Of a DNA stretch of 56,092 nt, positions 44,613 through 53,728 are shown in pieces (position 1 is the stretch's first letter; each line of letters begins with the position of its first letter). The stretch is from an uncultured Neomegalonema sp. GTDB taxonomy: Bacteria > Pseudomonadota > Alphaproteobacteria > Rhodobacterales > Rhodobacteraceae. The notes below the pieces were generated by a model. The model was given only the letters and a program-made list of their open reading frames with translations, searched no databases and was not told the origin of the DNA. Where the stretch lies: the NCBI GenBank assembly GCA_937911325.1, contig CALDSD010000064.1:1-56092 (forward strand), in the 5' to 3' direction. Both the position numbers and the translations under genes were made by a program.

Positions 44613-45340
44613 CAGTCGCTGCCCCGAAGATAAGCGGCGGCTTCGGCAGGGTCGATGCGGCCATCGTAGAGCGCCCGACCTGAAATCACGCCGTCCAGCG
44701 GCGCACCGCAGGCTTTCAGCGCCCTGAGGTCCTCCATCGAGCTTACCCCGCCGGACGCAATGATCGGGATGACCGTGGCGTGCGCCAGGACTGCCGTCTC
44801 GCCCACGTTTGGGCCGCGCATGGCGCCATCGCGCTCTATGTCCGTGTAGATGATGGCCGCGACGCCTGCGTCTTCGAAACGCTTCGCCAAATCGGTGGAT
44901 GTGATCTCTGTGGTTTGCGCCCACCCTTCGATGGCGACCCTCCCTTTCCGCGCATCAATGCCGACGGCGATCCGGCCCGGGAACGCTTTGCACGCCGCTC
45001 GCACGAAATCGGGGTCCTTGACGGCTGCTGTGCCGAGGATCAGCCGGCGCACGCCTTTGTCAAACCAGGCTTCGACAGTGGCCATATCGCGGATGCCGCC
45101 GCCCAATTGCACCGGGATCTCCACTGCTTGCAGGATCGCATCGACCACCGGACCGTTGACGGGTTTGCCCTCGAAAGCGCCGTTCAGATCCACGAGATGC
45201 AGCCAATCGCAGCCGGCGTCCGCGAACGCGCGCGCAGGCACCGTGGGATCGTCATGGAAAACCGTCGACTGCTCCATCTCGCCGCGCACCAATCGAACGC
45301 AAGCGCCGTCCTTCAAGTCGATCGCCGGGTACAGGATCAC
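44612..45340 (-). CDS. hisA: ProFAR isomerase
   Basis: Amadori isomerase of histidine synthesis (1-(5-phosphoribosyl)-5-[(5-phosphoribosylamino)methylideneamino]imidazole-4-carboxamide isomerase). From GTG 45338-45340 it has 242 residues and begins with the family's [12 protein letters not shown] (first residue from GTG), with catalytic Asp8; a GGAG site stands eight bases upstream. A TTG 18 bases earlier would give a non-homologous extension. The GTG overlaps the hisH stop (GTGA). Other motifs: [14 protein letters not shown] and [12 protein letters not shown]. Confidence 0.96.
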   Translation of the reverse strand: MILYPAIDLKDGACVRLVRGEMEQSTVFHDDPTVPARAFADAGCDWLHLVDLNGAFEGKPVNGPVVDAILQAVEIPVQLGGGIRDMATVEAWFDKGVRRLILGTAAVKDPDFVRAACKAFPGRIAVGIDARKGRVAIEGWAQTTEITSTDLAKRFEDAGVAAIIYTDIERDGAMRGPNVGETAVLAHATVIPIIASGGVSSMEDLRALKACGAPLDGVISGRALYDGRIDPAEAAAYLRGSD

Positions 45341-45972
45341 GGCCGCCACTCCAACCAATTGGCGATCAGGCGCAATCCCACGCGCTGGCTCTTCTCCGGA
45401 TGAAACTGCGTGCCAAACATGTTGTCGCGGCCAACGATGGCGGTGACCGCCCCCCCGTAGTCACAAGTCCCCAGCGCATGCTGCGAATCGCTAGGGATCA
45501 TATGATAGGAATGGACGTAGTAGGCAAAATCCCCATTCGACAGACCGTCGAGAACGGGGTGCTCGGCCAAGGATCGGAACGCATTCCACCCCATATGCGG
45601 AATCTTGAGCGCTGGGTCATCTGGAGAAAGAGCGCGGACGTCGCCCTTGATCCAGCCTAATCCCTTGTGGTCGCCGCGTTCTCTACCGGTTTCGGCCATA
45701 AGCTGCATGCCGACGCAGATGCCAAAAAACGGCTTCGCTTTTGTCACCACATGCTCGTGCAGCGCCTCGGTCATTCCTTTCACAGCGGCCAACCCGTCGG
45801 CACAGTCGCCAAAGGCGCCGACACCCGGCAAGACGACGTAGTCTGACGCTCGGACCGCCTCTGGATCGGAAGAGACCACGACGCTCATGCCCCGCTCCGC
45901 GGCGGTGCGCGCAAACGCTTTCTCCGCCGAGTGAAGGTTGCCGGAGCCGTAGTCGACGATAACGACCGACAT
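45337..45972 (-). CDS. hisH: Imidazole glycerol phosphate synthase, glutaminase subunit
   Basis: Class I glutamine amidotransferase that feeds ammonia to HisF. The 211-residue protein has nucleophile Cys86 in [11 protein letters not shown] and the His-x-Glu pair in [12 protein letters not shown] 45970-45972 overlaps the hisB stop by one base (TAATG). Confidence 0.98.
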   Translation of the reverse strand: MSVVIVDYGSGNLHSAEKAFARTAAERGMSVVVSSDPEAVRASDYVVLPGVGAFGDCADGLAAVKGMTEALHEHVVTKAKPFFGICVGMQLMAETGRERGDHKGLGWIKGDVRALSPDDPALKIPHMGWNAFRSLAEHPVLDGLSNGDFAYYVHSYHMIPSDSQHALGTCDYGGAVTAIVGRDNMFGTQFHPEKSQRVGLRLIANWLEWRP

Positions 45973-46562
45973 TAACCGAGCGTTCCCTTGGTGGATGGCG
46001 ACACGTCAGACTTCCGCGGATCGGTTTCCAGCGCTTCCCGAAGCGACCGCGCCACCGACTTGAAGCAACTCTCTGCGATATGGTGGCTGTTCACGCCGTG
46101 AAGCGTCTCAACATGAAGCGTCAGACCGCCGTTCATCGCGAGCGCTGTAAAGAACTCGCGCACCAGTTCGGTGTCGAAGGCGCCGATCTTCTGCGTCGGA
46201 AACTCGACGTTCCACACCAGGTATGGCCGTTTGGAGATGTCCAGGGCGCAGCGGGTCAGCGCGTCATCCATAGGCAGCAGGCATGAGCCATAGCGTCTGA
46301 CGCCGGTCCCGTCGCCGAATGCGTCCAACATCGCCCGCCCGATCGCGATGCCCACATCTTCCACGGTGTGATGGTCGTCGATATGAAGATCGCCGTCAGC
46401 CTGTACCGTGAGATCAATCAGAGAGTGTCGGCTCAGCTGCTCGAGCATATGATCGAAGAAACCAACGCCTGTCTTGACGTCGTAGACGCCGGTTCCGTCG
46501 AGGTTCAGCTCGACCGAGATGCTGGTTTCGGTGGTCTTGCGTTCCACGCGCGCTTTGCGCAT
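45972..46562 (-). CDS. hisB: Imidazoleglycerol-phosphate dehydratase
   Basis: Manganese enzyme of histidine synthesis. The 196-residue protein has both metal motifs, [14 protein letters not shown] and [10 protein letters not shown], and the [15 protein letters not shown] stretch. It is the monofunctional form without the HolPase domain. It is the first gene of the his cluster, divergent from hslV across 125 bp. Every his junction overlaps, so the five enzymes are translationally coupled. Confidence 0.98.
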   Translation of the reverse strand: MRKARVERKTTETSISVELNLDGTGVYDVKTGVGFFDHMLEQLSRHSLIDLTVQADGDLHIDDHHTVEDVGIAIGRAMLDAFGDGTGVRRYGSCLLPMDDALTRCALDISKRPYLVWNVEFPTQKIGAFDTELVREFFTALAMNGGLTLHVETLHGVNSHHIAESCFKSVARSLREALETDPRKSDVSPSTKGTLG

Positions 46563-46633
46563 GCCACTCTCCTATGAGTTCGAGCCGAGCTCTCCGCGCA
46601 GCTTATAGAGACCGAATTCCCGCCAAGCCACTG

Positions 46634-46662
46634 CTTTTCATGGACGCGTCCTAGGCCTATAT
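46634..46662 (+). promoter_or_regulatory. Candidate heat-shock-type promoter of hslVU
   Basis: CTTTTCA (46634-46640), a 15-bp spacer and CCTATAT (46656-46662) loosely fit the sigma-32 pattern and lie 26 bp before the hslV start. The spacer holds the perfect 10-bp palindrome GGACGCGTCC (46642-46651). Moderate match only. Confidence 0.4.
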
Positions 46663-46687
46663 CGGCTCCGAAGAGCTTGGAGACGAC

Positions 46688-47242
46688 ATGACCGAACAGA
46701 GCCCGGGCTGGCGTGGCACAACGATCCTCGCCGTGCGCAAAGGCGGCGCCACCGTGATCGCCGGAGATGGCCAGGTCAGCCTTGGACCGACCGTGGTCAA
46801 GGGCAATGCTCGGAAGGTGCGTCGTCTCTCAACCGGCGGACATGAGGTGATCTCCGGGTTCGCCGGCGCTACGGCCGACGCTTTCACGCTGTTCGAGCGC
46901 CTGGAAGCGAAACTGGAGAGCCATCCAGGTCAGCTTACGCGGGCAGCTGTAGAACTGGCGAAAGACTGGCGAACAGATCGTTACCTGCGGCGTCTCGAAG
47001 CGATGTTGCTGGTCGCAGACCGCAGCGCGGTCCTGACCCTGACTGGCGCGGGAGACGTCCTCGAGCCCGAGCACGGCGTCGCCGCAATCGGCTCGGGCGG
47101 GAATTTTGCTCTGGCCGCAGCGCGCGCCCTCATGGAAACCGACATGACCGCCGAAGAGGTCGCGCGTCGAGCAATGGCCATCGCCGCCGAGATCTGCGTG
47201 TACACGAACGAAAACCTGGTGGTGGAGACGATCGCCGAATGA
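46688..47242 (+). CDS. hslV: ATP-dependent protease subunit HslV
   Basis: Proteolytic dodecamer of the HslUV (ClpQY) protease. The 184-residue precursor has a 10-residue propeptide; the catalytic residue is Thr11 in [11 protein letters not shown], exposed after cleavage between Gly10 and Thr11. The GDGQVSLG and [14 protein letters not shown] motifs are typical. ATG 46688 follows GGAG. It overlaps hslU by four bases (ATGA). Confidence 0.98.
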   Translation: MTEQSPGWRGTTILAVRKGGATVIAGDGQVSLGPTVVKGNARKVRRLSTGGHEVISGFAGATADAFTLFERLEAKLESHPGQLTRAAVELAKDWRTDRYLRRLEAMLLVADRSAVLTLTGAGDVLEPEHGVAAIGSGGNFALAAARALMETDMTAEEVARRAMAIAAEICVYTNENLVVETIAE

Positions 47243-48549
47243 GCTCTTTCTCGCCCCGTGAAATCGTATCTGAACTCGATCGCTATGTGATTGGTCAGAA
47301 GGACGCCAAACGTGCGGTCGCGATTGCCTTGCGCAACCGGTGGCGCCGCCGGCAACTCGACCCGGAGATGGCCGAAGAGGTCTTTCCAAAGAACATCCTG
47401 ATGATCGGCCCGACCGGCGTTGGGAAAACCGAAATCTCGCGCCGCCTGGCGAAGTTGGCCCAGGCTCCGTTCATCAAAGTCGAGGCGACGAAGTTTACGG
47501 AAGTCGGCTATGTCGGCCGCGACGTCGACTCGATCATCCGCGACCTTGTCGAGGTTTCGATCACGCTGGTTCGGGACAAGAAACGAGAGGAAGTCCGCGC
47601 CGCTGCGCATCACGCCGCGGAAGAACGCGTGCTGACGGCCCTCGTTGGCGACCAAGCGAGCCCTGCGACGCGAGAGAGTTTTCGCAAGAAGCTCCGCGAG
47701 GGAGACCTCGATGATCGTGAAATTGAGGTCGAAGTCGCCGATGCGGGGCCAAGCATGCCGATCATGGAAATTCCGGGTCAGCAAGGCGGCGCCGGAATGA
47801 TGAACATCCAGGATCTCCTGGGGAAAGCCTTCGGTGGCAGAACTCGACGCCGCAAGATGACCGTCGCGCATTCCCATGACGTTCTTCTCGTGGAAGAAGC
47901 GGACAAGCTGCTCGATGAAGAGCAGGTCAATCGCGAAGCCGTTGCCGCTGCCGAGGCGGATGGCATTGTTTTTCTGGATGAAATCGACAAGGTCTGCGCC
48001 AAAGCGGATGCGCGCGGCGCCGATGTGTCGCGAGAAGGCGTTCAGCGCGATCTTTTGCCGCTTATCGAGGGGGCGACCGTCTCGACGCGCTACGGGCCGG
48101 TCAAGACCGACCACATCCTCTTTATCGCGTCCGGCGCGTTCCACGTCGCGAAACCGTCAGACCTTCTTCCCGAGCTGCAGGGCCGACTTCCAATTCGCGT
48201 CGAGTTGCGGCCACTGACCGAGGAAGACTTTGTCCGCATTCTCGAGGAGCCACAGAACAGCCTCGTCCGCCAGTCGACGGCTCTTTTGAAGACCGAAGAG
48301 GTTGATCTGGAGTTTTCAACGGATGGCATCGCAGCGATCGCGGCAGCAGCAGCTCAGATGAATCAGGCGATCGAGAACATCGGCGCGAGACGCCTGCACA
48401 CGATCATAGAGCGCGTGTTGTCCGATCTGTCGTTCGACGCGTCTGATCTTCCGACGGAACAGCGCAGCATCACGATCGACGCTGCTTACGTCGAAGACAA
48501 GCTTGCAGATATCCAGCGTGATCAGGATCTGCGACGTTACATCCTTTGA
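47239..48549 (+). CDS. hslU: ATP-dependent protease ATPase subunit HslU
   Basis: AAA+ unfoldase of HslUV. The 436-residue protein has the start [17 protein letters not shown], Walker A GPTGVGKT at 57-64, the intermediate domain with its variable insertion (about 110-240) and Walker B VFLDEIDK. It ends with the conserved LRRYIL tail that docks into HslV. It stops seven bases before the convergent Smr gene, so there is no room for a terminator. Confidence 0.98.
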   Translation: MSSFSPREIVSELDRYVIGQKDAKRAVAIALRNRWRRRQLDPEMAEEVFPKNILMIGPTGVGKTEISRRLAKLAQAPFIKVEATKFTEVGYVGRDVDSIIRDLVEVSITLVRDKKREEVRAAAHHAAEERVLTALVGDQASPATRESFRKKLREGDLDDREIEVEVADAGPSMPIMEIPGQQGGAGMMNIQDLLGKAFGGRTRRRKMTVAHSHDVLLVEEADKLLDEEQVNREAVAAAEADGIVFLDEIDKVCAKADARGADVSREGVQRDLLPLIEGATVSTRYGPVKTDHILFIASGAFHVAKPSDLLPELQGRLPIRVELRPLTEEDFVRILEEPQNSLVRQSTALLKTEEVDLEFSTDGIAAIAAAAAQMNQAIENIGARRLHTIIERVLSDLSFDASDLPTEQRSITIDAAYVEDKLADIQRDQDLRRYIL

Positions 48550-48556
48550 GGATCCG

Positions 48557-49222
48557 TTAGCGGTTCTTCCGCAGATACACATACAAAGCCCCGGCCCCGC
48601 CGTGCCGTACATGCGCTTGGTATACGCCGACCACAAGCTGAGACAGCGGAGGCGTGCTTAGCCATTGCGGCGTGAGCGTCTTCAGAACGCCTTGCCCTGG
48701 AACCGTGGGGCGCATTGCGAAATTGTCATCTTGAAATCTGCCGCCTTTGCCGGTGATCACCAGAACACATCTGCCGCCTTGCGTTTGCTCCCGGAAGATA
48801 AAGGCCCTTAAAGCGTTATGCGCCTGCTCAGCGGTCATCCCGTGAAGATCAAGCCGCGCATCCGGTTCGACCCGGCCCTGTGTCAGGCGGCGGGCCGTGT
48901 TCGGATCGAGGGCCGGGGTTTTTTGGCTAAGCCGCCCGACTGCTGTGTCGGTTCGCCAGTACTCCTCGCGCGGTCGGTCCGACTGATTGCGGGATTGCCG
49001 AGCCGTCAGAGGCGTCTTCGTCGCCTTCGGCGCGACGCGCGCGGCGTCTTCCGCTTCTTTGAGAGGGTTCTCCGAAGGCGCGTCGGTCGATGCCTGAATG
49101 TCTTTCGGTTCGCCCGGCAGCGCATGATCCGCTTTGTAAGCTTTCACCGATTGAGCGACAGTCCGCCAAAGATCCAGCTCGCCCGCGCTCGGCCGACGAG
49201 TTCGCTTGGAGCCTCTGCTCAT
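48557..49222 (-). CDS. Smr-domain protein
   Basis: A 221-residue protein with a long polar, probably disordered amino part (1-115) and a C-terminal Smr domain (about 122-210) marked by LDLHGMT and VITGKGG. Smr domains are nucleic-acid nucleases or binders; the role of this stand-alone form is unknown. ATG 49220-49222 overlaps the mltA stop (ATGA), so the two are coupled. The mltA-smr pair is conserved in Alphaproteobacteria. Confidence 0.93.
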   Translation of the reverse strand: MSRGSKRTRRPSAGELDLWRTVAQSVKAYKADHALPGEPKDIQASTDAPSENPLKEAEDAARVAPKATKTPLTARQSRNQSDRPREEYWRTDTAVGRLSQKTPALDPNTARRLTQGRVEPDARLDLHGMTAEQAHNALRAFIFREQTQGGRCVLVITGKGGRFQDDNFAMRPTVPGQGVLKTLTPQWLSTPPLSQLVVGVYQAHVRHGGAGALYVYLRKNR

Positions 49223-50436
49223 CTCCGTCCCCGCCGGATCTCCTCAAGCACGCTGTTGGGAAGAAGCGTCACCAGGCGCACAGGCGTTTGAAACCGTCCT
49301 GCGATCCGCCCGGCTTCGGCGCCGGATCCCATATAGAAGTCTGCGCGTTGCGAACCTTTTATCGCCGAACCTGTATCCTGAGCGATGGTCAGTCTCGCGC
49401 GCGGCCCACTCGGCGTGTTCGGCGCATCGACCCACACTGGCAAGCCCAGCTCTATGAACCGGCGGTCAACCGCGATGCTTCGTCCGTTGGTCAGCTGAAC
49501 CCCTTGAGCGCCTACCGGACCCGCTCTCGCATCTAAGTTCCTAATTTCTCGAAAGAAAATATACGACTTATTGACCGCCAGAAGCTCGCGCCCCCGCCGC
49601 GGATCCGCGCGGTAAAACGCCTTGATCGCCGCGGCCGAGGCGCCTCCGGACCGCGCCCAGCCTCGCTGGATCATCGCTCGGCCGACAGACTTGTAGGCGT
49701 GACCGTTCTTGGCGGCGAAACCAACGCGGATGAGTTCGCCATTCCCCAAGCGAAGACGTCCGGACCCCTGAATATGCAGGAAGAACAGATCCACAGGGTC
49801 CGCCAGCCAGGCAATCTCCAACCCGCGACCCCTCAAAGCGCCCGCATCTATCTGCGCACGCGAGTAAAAGGGACGAAGACGTCCTCCAGAGATCGCGCCA
49901 TAGGCGTCGCCGCGGCGGCTGACTTCCGGCGGCTTTCGATAGATTGGATAACGAAACACCTGATCAGGTCGTCGGCGCGCCTCCAGGACGGGCTCGAAAT
50001 ACGCGGTCAGCAGTCCACGCTCACGAGGACCGATCGACACCGGTGTGAAATCGCGCTCGAAAAGCGTACGCAGCGAACTCGGCGCAGTGGCCAGCACCCT
50101 TTGACAGAGCGCGCGCCATTCTGCCGCCGTTAACAGCAGCCCGTCCGAAGCCCGCTGCCGTTGACAAGACCGCGTTAGCGCTGGACCCACAGCTCCGACA
50201 TCATCGTCGCGCCAGCCTCGCAGATCGGAGAAACGTATCGGCGTGAGCCTGTGCCCTGACCGCGCATCCACAAGCGTACCCGACGACACCGGGGCCGTCG
50301 TTTCTGGCTGTTGCTCGGGCCCAGAGTTCGGCGGGCCGACCCGTTCGTCTGTGAGCGAGCAGCCCAGAATGCTCAAGGCGCAGATCAACCCTAAGGCATG
50401 TCTTTGGGTCCTGACTGCGCCCGCGCCCAAATGCAT
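49219..50436 (-). CDS. mltA: Membrane-bound lytic murein transglycosylase A
   Basis: Cleaves peptidoglycan glycan strands leaving 1,6-anhydro ends, at the outer membrane. The 405-residue protein has a lipobox Ile-Leu-Gly-Cys (Cys26), the MltA barrel domain (GLLTAYFEPVLEARRRPD) and the C-terminal 3D domain with AQDTGSAIKGSQRADFYMG holding the catalytic aspartates. ATG 50434-50436. It follows the Tim44-like gene by 14 bp. Confidence 0.96.
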   Translation of the reverse strand: MHLGAGAVRTQRHALGLICALSILGCSLTDERVGPPNSGPEQQPETTAPVSSGTLVDARSGHRLTPIRFSDLRGWRDDDVGAVGPALTRSCQRQRASDGLLLTAAEWRALCQRVLATAPSSLRTLFERDFTPVSIGPRERGLLTAYFEPVLEARRRPDQVFRYPIYRKPPEVSRRGDAYGAISGGRLRPFYSRAQIDAGALRGRGLEIAWLADPVDLFFLHIQGSGRLRLGNGELIRVGFAAKNGHAYKSVGRAMIQRGWARSGGASAAAIKAFYRADPRRGRELLAVNKSYIFFREIRNLDARAGPVGAQGVQLTNGRSIAVDRRFIELGLPVWVDAPNTPSGPRARLTIAQDTGSAIKGSQRADFYMGSGAEAGRIAGRFQTPVRLVTLLPNSVLEEIRRGRR

Positions 50437-50450
50437 GTCTCGCGCGTCTG

Positions 50451-51146
50451 CTATTCGTCGCCGGTTGCTGTAAGCATCCAGTTCGGATCAGACGATCCAA
50501 GCTGGCGGCCGAAGGTCCACACATCCGATATGCGCTGAATGTTCGAGGGGTCGCCTTCAACGAGCTCGCCCTGCGCGTTCCGGACGGCCATTATGATCTC
50601 GGCGACAAAGCGCACCGTGATGTCGCCGCTCCGCTCATCTGCCGAGATCTGCGCTTCAACAGGTTCAGCGGTTTTGATGCCGACAAAGCGCACGTCCACG
50701 TTCAGGTTCTGTGCGCGCCGCTCGTCGATCGCCTGTGCGAAAGCGTCGTACACCTCTCGATCAAGAAACTGTTTCAACGTTTGCTTGTCGCCGGTCTCAA
50801 ACGCCATGAGAAGCATCTCATAAGCGCCTTTCGCTCCTTCCATGAACGACTGCATGTTGAAGCCCGGCTCCCGCAGTTTGATCTGCTTGAGCGCCTGACC
50901 AAGTTCCGAGTTTAGCTCGGCATAGGCGAATATGTCCGAGTCGTCGTCGGAACCATCGTTGCGGCGGAGAGCGACAACATTGTCCGGCTCCTCAGACGGC
51001 GTGTCTGCGCTCCCAGAAGCGCCCGGGCGATACTTCTCTGGGTTTTCGAAACCAGACCGTTCACCAAGCACGCTTCGAAGCCGGAACAGCAGGAATCCGG
51101 CGATTGCTGCCAACAGCAGAAGCGTCACCAGATCATTTTCAAACAT
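50451..51146 (-). CDS. Tim44-domain membrane protein
   Basis: A 231-residue protein with one N-terminal membrane helix (about residues 5-23, LVTLLLLAAIAGFLLFRL), a polar linker and a Tim44/MBA1-like domain (about 90-225). Alphaproteobacterial relatives of mitochondrial Tim44 (TimA) are found at this locus; their role in membrane protein handling is inferred. I chose ATG 51144-51146 behind GAGGA; an open frame upstream adds 14 basic residues without support. Divergent from fxsA. Confidence 0.93.
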   Translation of the reverse strand: MFENDLVTLLLLAAIAGFLLFRLRSVLGERSGFENPEKYRPGASGSADTPSEEPDNVVALRRNDGSDDDSDIFAYAELNSELGQALKQIKLREPGFNMQSFMEGAKGAYEMLLMAFETGDKQTLKQFLDREVYDAFAQAIDERRAQNLNVDVRFVGIKTAEPVEAQISADERSGDITVRFVAEIIMAVRNAQGELVEGDPSNIQRISDVWTFGRQLGSSDPNWMLTATGDE

Positions 51147-51287
51147 TCGATTTCCTCGTATCCGACCTCTGGCCGGAAATATAAGCACGTCGGCGGCGTT
51201 TCCTCACGGAAACATCAGCCACGACCATCAATGGCGCAGTTCGCCATGGATGTAAGTGACAGCGCTCCTTATGTCCAACTAGATGCA

Positions 51288-51304
51288 TGACGGAAAGACC
51301 GTCA
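51288..51304. repeat. Inverted repeat in the Tim44/fxsA divergent spacer
   Basis: TGACGG and CCGTCA, five bases apart, lie 23 bp upstream of the fxsA ATG in the 180-bp gap. It could be an operator or a weak hairpin. No clear promoter hexamers are visible in this gap. Confidence 0.35.
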
Positions 51305-51326
51305 ATTTGCTCTAGGGGCATACAAT

Positions 51327-51857
51327 ATGTGGTTGTTTCTGGTCTTGCTGGCCGTCCCAATCGTGGAAATTGCGTTGTTCATCCAAGTGGGCGATCTCAT
51401 CGGCACGTGGAGGACCATCGCTATTGTCGTCGTAACAGCGCTGATTGGCGCGGCCGCGCTTCGTCTGCAGGGCCGGGCAATGATGCAACGAGCGCAAGGA
51501 GCATTTCAAACACCCGATGACATTCCTAACGTCGTCGGCGAGTCCTTAATGCTGTTTGCCGCAGGGATCCTTCTTCTGACCCCTGGCTTTCTGACCGATA
51601 CGATTGGAGCCCTCTTTCTGTTCCCACCGTCGAGACGCTGGATCTGGCGGCGTATCGCCGCGAAGGCCGCGGTGCACGTGGCCGGCTCGGTCTTCAACCA
51701 GCAGAACCACGATGGCGATCCCGTCGAGCGCGAACGATCCTCAGCTCAACCGCCCTATGAGCCTCGCCAGCCTGCCGATGGCGGCCCGCGCCCTGAGCCG
51801 ACGCCCGACGTCGAGGATGCGATCATCTTGGATGAGAATTCGCGGAAGCGACCCTAG
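51327..51857 (+). CDS. fxsA: FxsA-family membrane protein
   Basis: A 176-residue inner-membrane protein with hydrophobic segments at about 1-22, 30-48 and 70-95 (FxsA fold), and a long polar cytoplasmic tail. In E. coli FxsA relieves phage T7 F-exclusion; the native role is unknown. The GAAALRLQGRAMMQRAQ and LTPGFLTDTIGALFLFPPSR stretches identify the family. ATG 51327 follows AGGGG. It precedes secB by 94 bp. Confidence 0.92.
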   Translation: MWLFLVLLAVPIVEIALFIQVGDLIGTWRTIAIVVVTALIGAAALRLQGRAMMQRAQGAFQTPDDIPNVVGESLMLFAAGILLLTPGFLTDTIGALFLFPPSRRWIWRRIAAKAAVHVAGSVFNQQNHDGDPVERERSSAQPPYEPRQPADGGPRPEPTPDVEDAIILDENSRKRP

Positions 51858-51886
51858 GAAATATTCGATCTGGCGCGATCATAGCT

Positions 51887-51914
51887 TTGACCTCGACAAC
51901 CGCCGTGATAACGA
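51887..51914 (+). promoter_or_regulatory. Candidate secB promoter
   Basis: TTGACC (51887-51892), 16 bp, TAACGA (51909-51914) lie 38 bp before the secB ATG. The -35 is good and the -10 modest. A T6 run follows at about 51923. Confidence 0.35.
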
Positions 51915-51951
51915 TCGCCGAGTTTTTTGTTCTTGATCGAGACTTTTCCCG

Positions 51952-52422
51952 ATGTCAGACCAACCCGCTGTCGAAGCTCCCAAAAGCGCTCAGTTAAGCG
52001 TCGTCTCGCAATATGTCAGCGAACTATCGTTCGACAACGCGGCTGCCAAAGAACGGAAAAACCCGGAAAGTACGCCGCAGATCACCGTGAATGTCGGCGT
52101 CGACGCATCCAATGCCGGCGAGGACCGCTTTCGGGTCAGTCTGCGCATAGAGGTGACAGCCGCCACGGACACATCAAAGGTGTTTTCGGTCACACTGGCT
52201 TATGTCGGCGTGTTCTCGCTCAAGAACGTCCCCGAGAACGCCGAACAGGCCGTGTTGCTGATTGAATGCCCACGGCTTCTGTTCCCATTCGCGCGCCGCA
52301 TCGTCGCGGACACCACGCGCGACGGAGGATATCCGCCTCTGATGTTGGATCCCGTCGATTTCGCAGCGCTTTATCGGCAAAGGGCGGCTGAAGCCGCAGC
52401 AGCCTCAGACACGGTCAACTAG
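51952..52422 (+). CDS. secB: Protein-export chaperone SecB
   Basis: Keeps secretory proteins unfolded and passes them to SecA. The 156-residue protein has the family core: SQYVSELSFDN, IEVTAATDTSKVFSVTLAYVGVF, ECPRLLFPFARRIVADTTRDGGYPPL (shown here in part) and LDPVDFAALYRQR. It ends three bases before the convergent dnaQ stop. Its position beside dnaQ-coaE-aroE-maf is the origin-proximal order of many Alphaproteobacteria. Confidence 0.97.
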   Translation: MSDQPAVEAPKSAQLSVVSQYVSELSFDNAAAKERKNPESTPQITVNVGVDASNAGEDRFRVSLRIEVTAATDTSKVFSVTLAYVGVFSLKNVPENAEQAVLLIECPRLLFPFARRIVADTTRDGGYPPLMLDPVDFAALYRQRAAEAAAASDTVN

Positions 52423-52425
52423 CCG

Positions 52426-53130
52426 CTATCCATCACGTTTCGGGCCTGTCCACAATGCGCCCGTTCCCATATCGGTGATGAACTCAAGATGCGCGGCGCG
52501 CTCGGCTTCCGAGAGGCGCGACGTCGATCTGCGTGGGCGCCGCTCGGACACAGCAGCCGCGTTGGCGCCCTTGCCTGCCTGGGATGATTGTTTCGCCGCC
52601 GCGAGTTCGAAGCCCGGCTGCCGTCCACCGTTCAGCTCAAGATACACTTCGGCCAGGAGTTCGGCGTCAAGCAGCGCTCCGTGCTTTTCGCGCGCGCTGT
52701 TATCGATGCCAAAACGCCGGCACAGCGCATCGAGATTTGATTGCGCGCCGGGAAATCGCTTGCGAGCCATCCCGAGCGTATCGATCACCCGGTCCATCGT
52801 AAGAAGAGGGACGCCGATCCGCTCAAACTCCGCATTCAGAAAGCCGATGTCGAAGGCGGCGTTATGGATGACGAGGTAATCGTTTGCTATGAAGTCGACG
52901 AAGCCATCTGCGATCTCGTTGAACTTTGGCTTGCCCCGGAGCATGTCGTCGGTGATCCCGGTGATCTCTGATGCTTCCGCGGACATTGGCCTCAGTGGGT
53001 CAATGTAGACGTGGAAAATATTGGAGGTCGCCACGCCATTGATCAGCTCGACGGCGCCGATCTCGACAACACGGTCGCCGTTCTGCGCTTCAAGACCCGT
53101 TGTCTCGGTGTCCAGGGATATCTCTCTCAT
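52426..53130 (-). CDS. dnaQ: DNA polymerase III epsilon subunit (3'-5' exonuclease)
   Basis: Proofreading subunit of the replicase. The 234-residue protein has the DEDDh residues: Asp7 and Glu9 (LDTETTG), Asp94 (NAAFDIGFL), His150 and Asp155 (KHGALLDAELLAEVY). The C-terminal ~45 residues form the flexible tail that binds the polymerase. ATG 53128-53130 lies inside the end of coaE, an overlap of 41 bp in another frame. Confidence 0.97.
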   Translation of the reverse strand: MREISLDTETTGLEAQNGDRVVEIGAVELINGVATSNIFHVYIDPLRPMSAEASEITGITDDMLRGKPKFNEIADGFVDFIANDYLVIHNAAFDIGFLNAEFERIGVPLLTMDRVIDTLGMARKRFPGAQSNLDALCRRFGIDNSAREKHGALLDAELLAEVYLELNGGRQPGFELAAAKQSSQAGKGANAAAVSERRPRRSTSRLSEAERAAHLEFITDMGTGALWTGPKRDG

Positions 53131-53728
53131 TGCCTGACAACTCTGCTCTTATTGTTTCTAGAAGAGTCTGTACGGCCTTCCGCGCATGGTCGAGCCCTTG
53201 AGACGTGTCTATGACATAATCCGCCGCAGCCCGTTTTTCCCCATCCGGCATCTGCTGCGACAGAATGTGCTCAAAAAGCGCCACCGTCATCTTGGGACGC
53301 TCTAGCGCCCGCCGACGTTGAACCTCCAGCGGAGCAGAAACAACCACGACCCGGTCGACCTCTTTGTTTGCTCCGGTTTCAAACAGCAAAGGCACGTCGA
53401 ACACGATGATGTCGTGTCCCTCTTGCTCCGCAGCGGCCTCAAAGCTCTTCCGATCGGCGAGGACCAGCGGGTGCACGATCGCCTCAATCGATCTCAGTAC
53501 TTCTGGGTCTTCTGAGATCAATGCTTTGAGTTTCTCGCGAGACACCGCGCCCTCGACGACGGCGTCCGGCGCGAGCTTTCCGATCGGCTCCACCGCCGAC
53601 CCGCCTATGGCGTAAAGCTTGTGAACGGTTGCGTCCGCGTCATGCACCGGTATGCCGAGCTCGCGAAAGAGCGCGGCCGTCGTTGTCTTCCCCATAGCGA
53701 TCGAACCTGTCAGACCCAGTCTTATCAC
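53090..53728 (-). CDS. coaE: Dephospho-CoA kinase
   Basis: Last step of coenzyme A synthesis. The 212-residue protein has the P-loop GSIAMGKT at 8-15, the DADATVHKLY stretch and the VFDVPLLFETG lid region. Start is GTG 53726-53728, overlapping the aroE stop (GTGA). Its final ~14 codons overlap the start of dnaQ. The maf-aroE-coaE-dnaQ set is conserved beside the origin in this class. Confidence 0.96.
   Translation of the reverse strand: MIRLGLTGSIAMGKTTTAALFRELGIPVHDADATVHKLYAIGGSAVEPIGKLAPDAVVEGAVSREKLKALISEDPEVLRSIEAIVHPLVLADRKSFEAAAEQEGHDIIVFDVPLLFETGANKEVDRVVVVSAPLEVQRRRALERPKMTVALFEHILSQQMPDGEKRAAADYVIDTSQGLDHARKAVQTLLETIRAELSGNERDIPGHRDNGS

Noticed and set aside
44613-44924. 104-residue extension of HisF inside hisA
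   Set aside because: It is the out-of-frame reading of hisA; the true N-terminus [13 protein letters not shown] starts at 44612.
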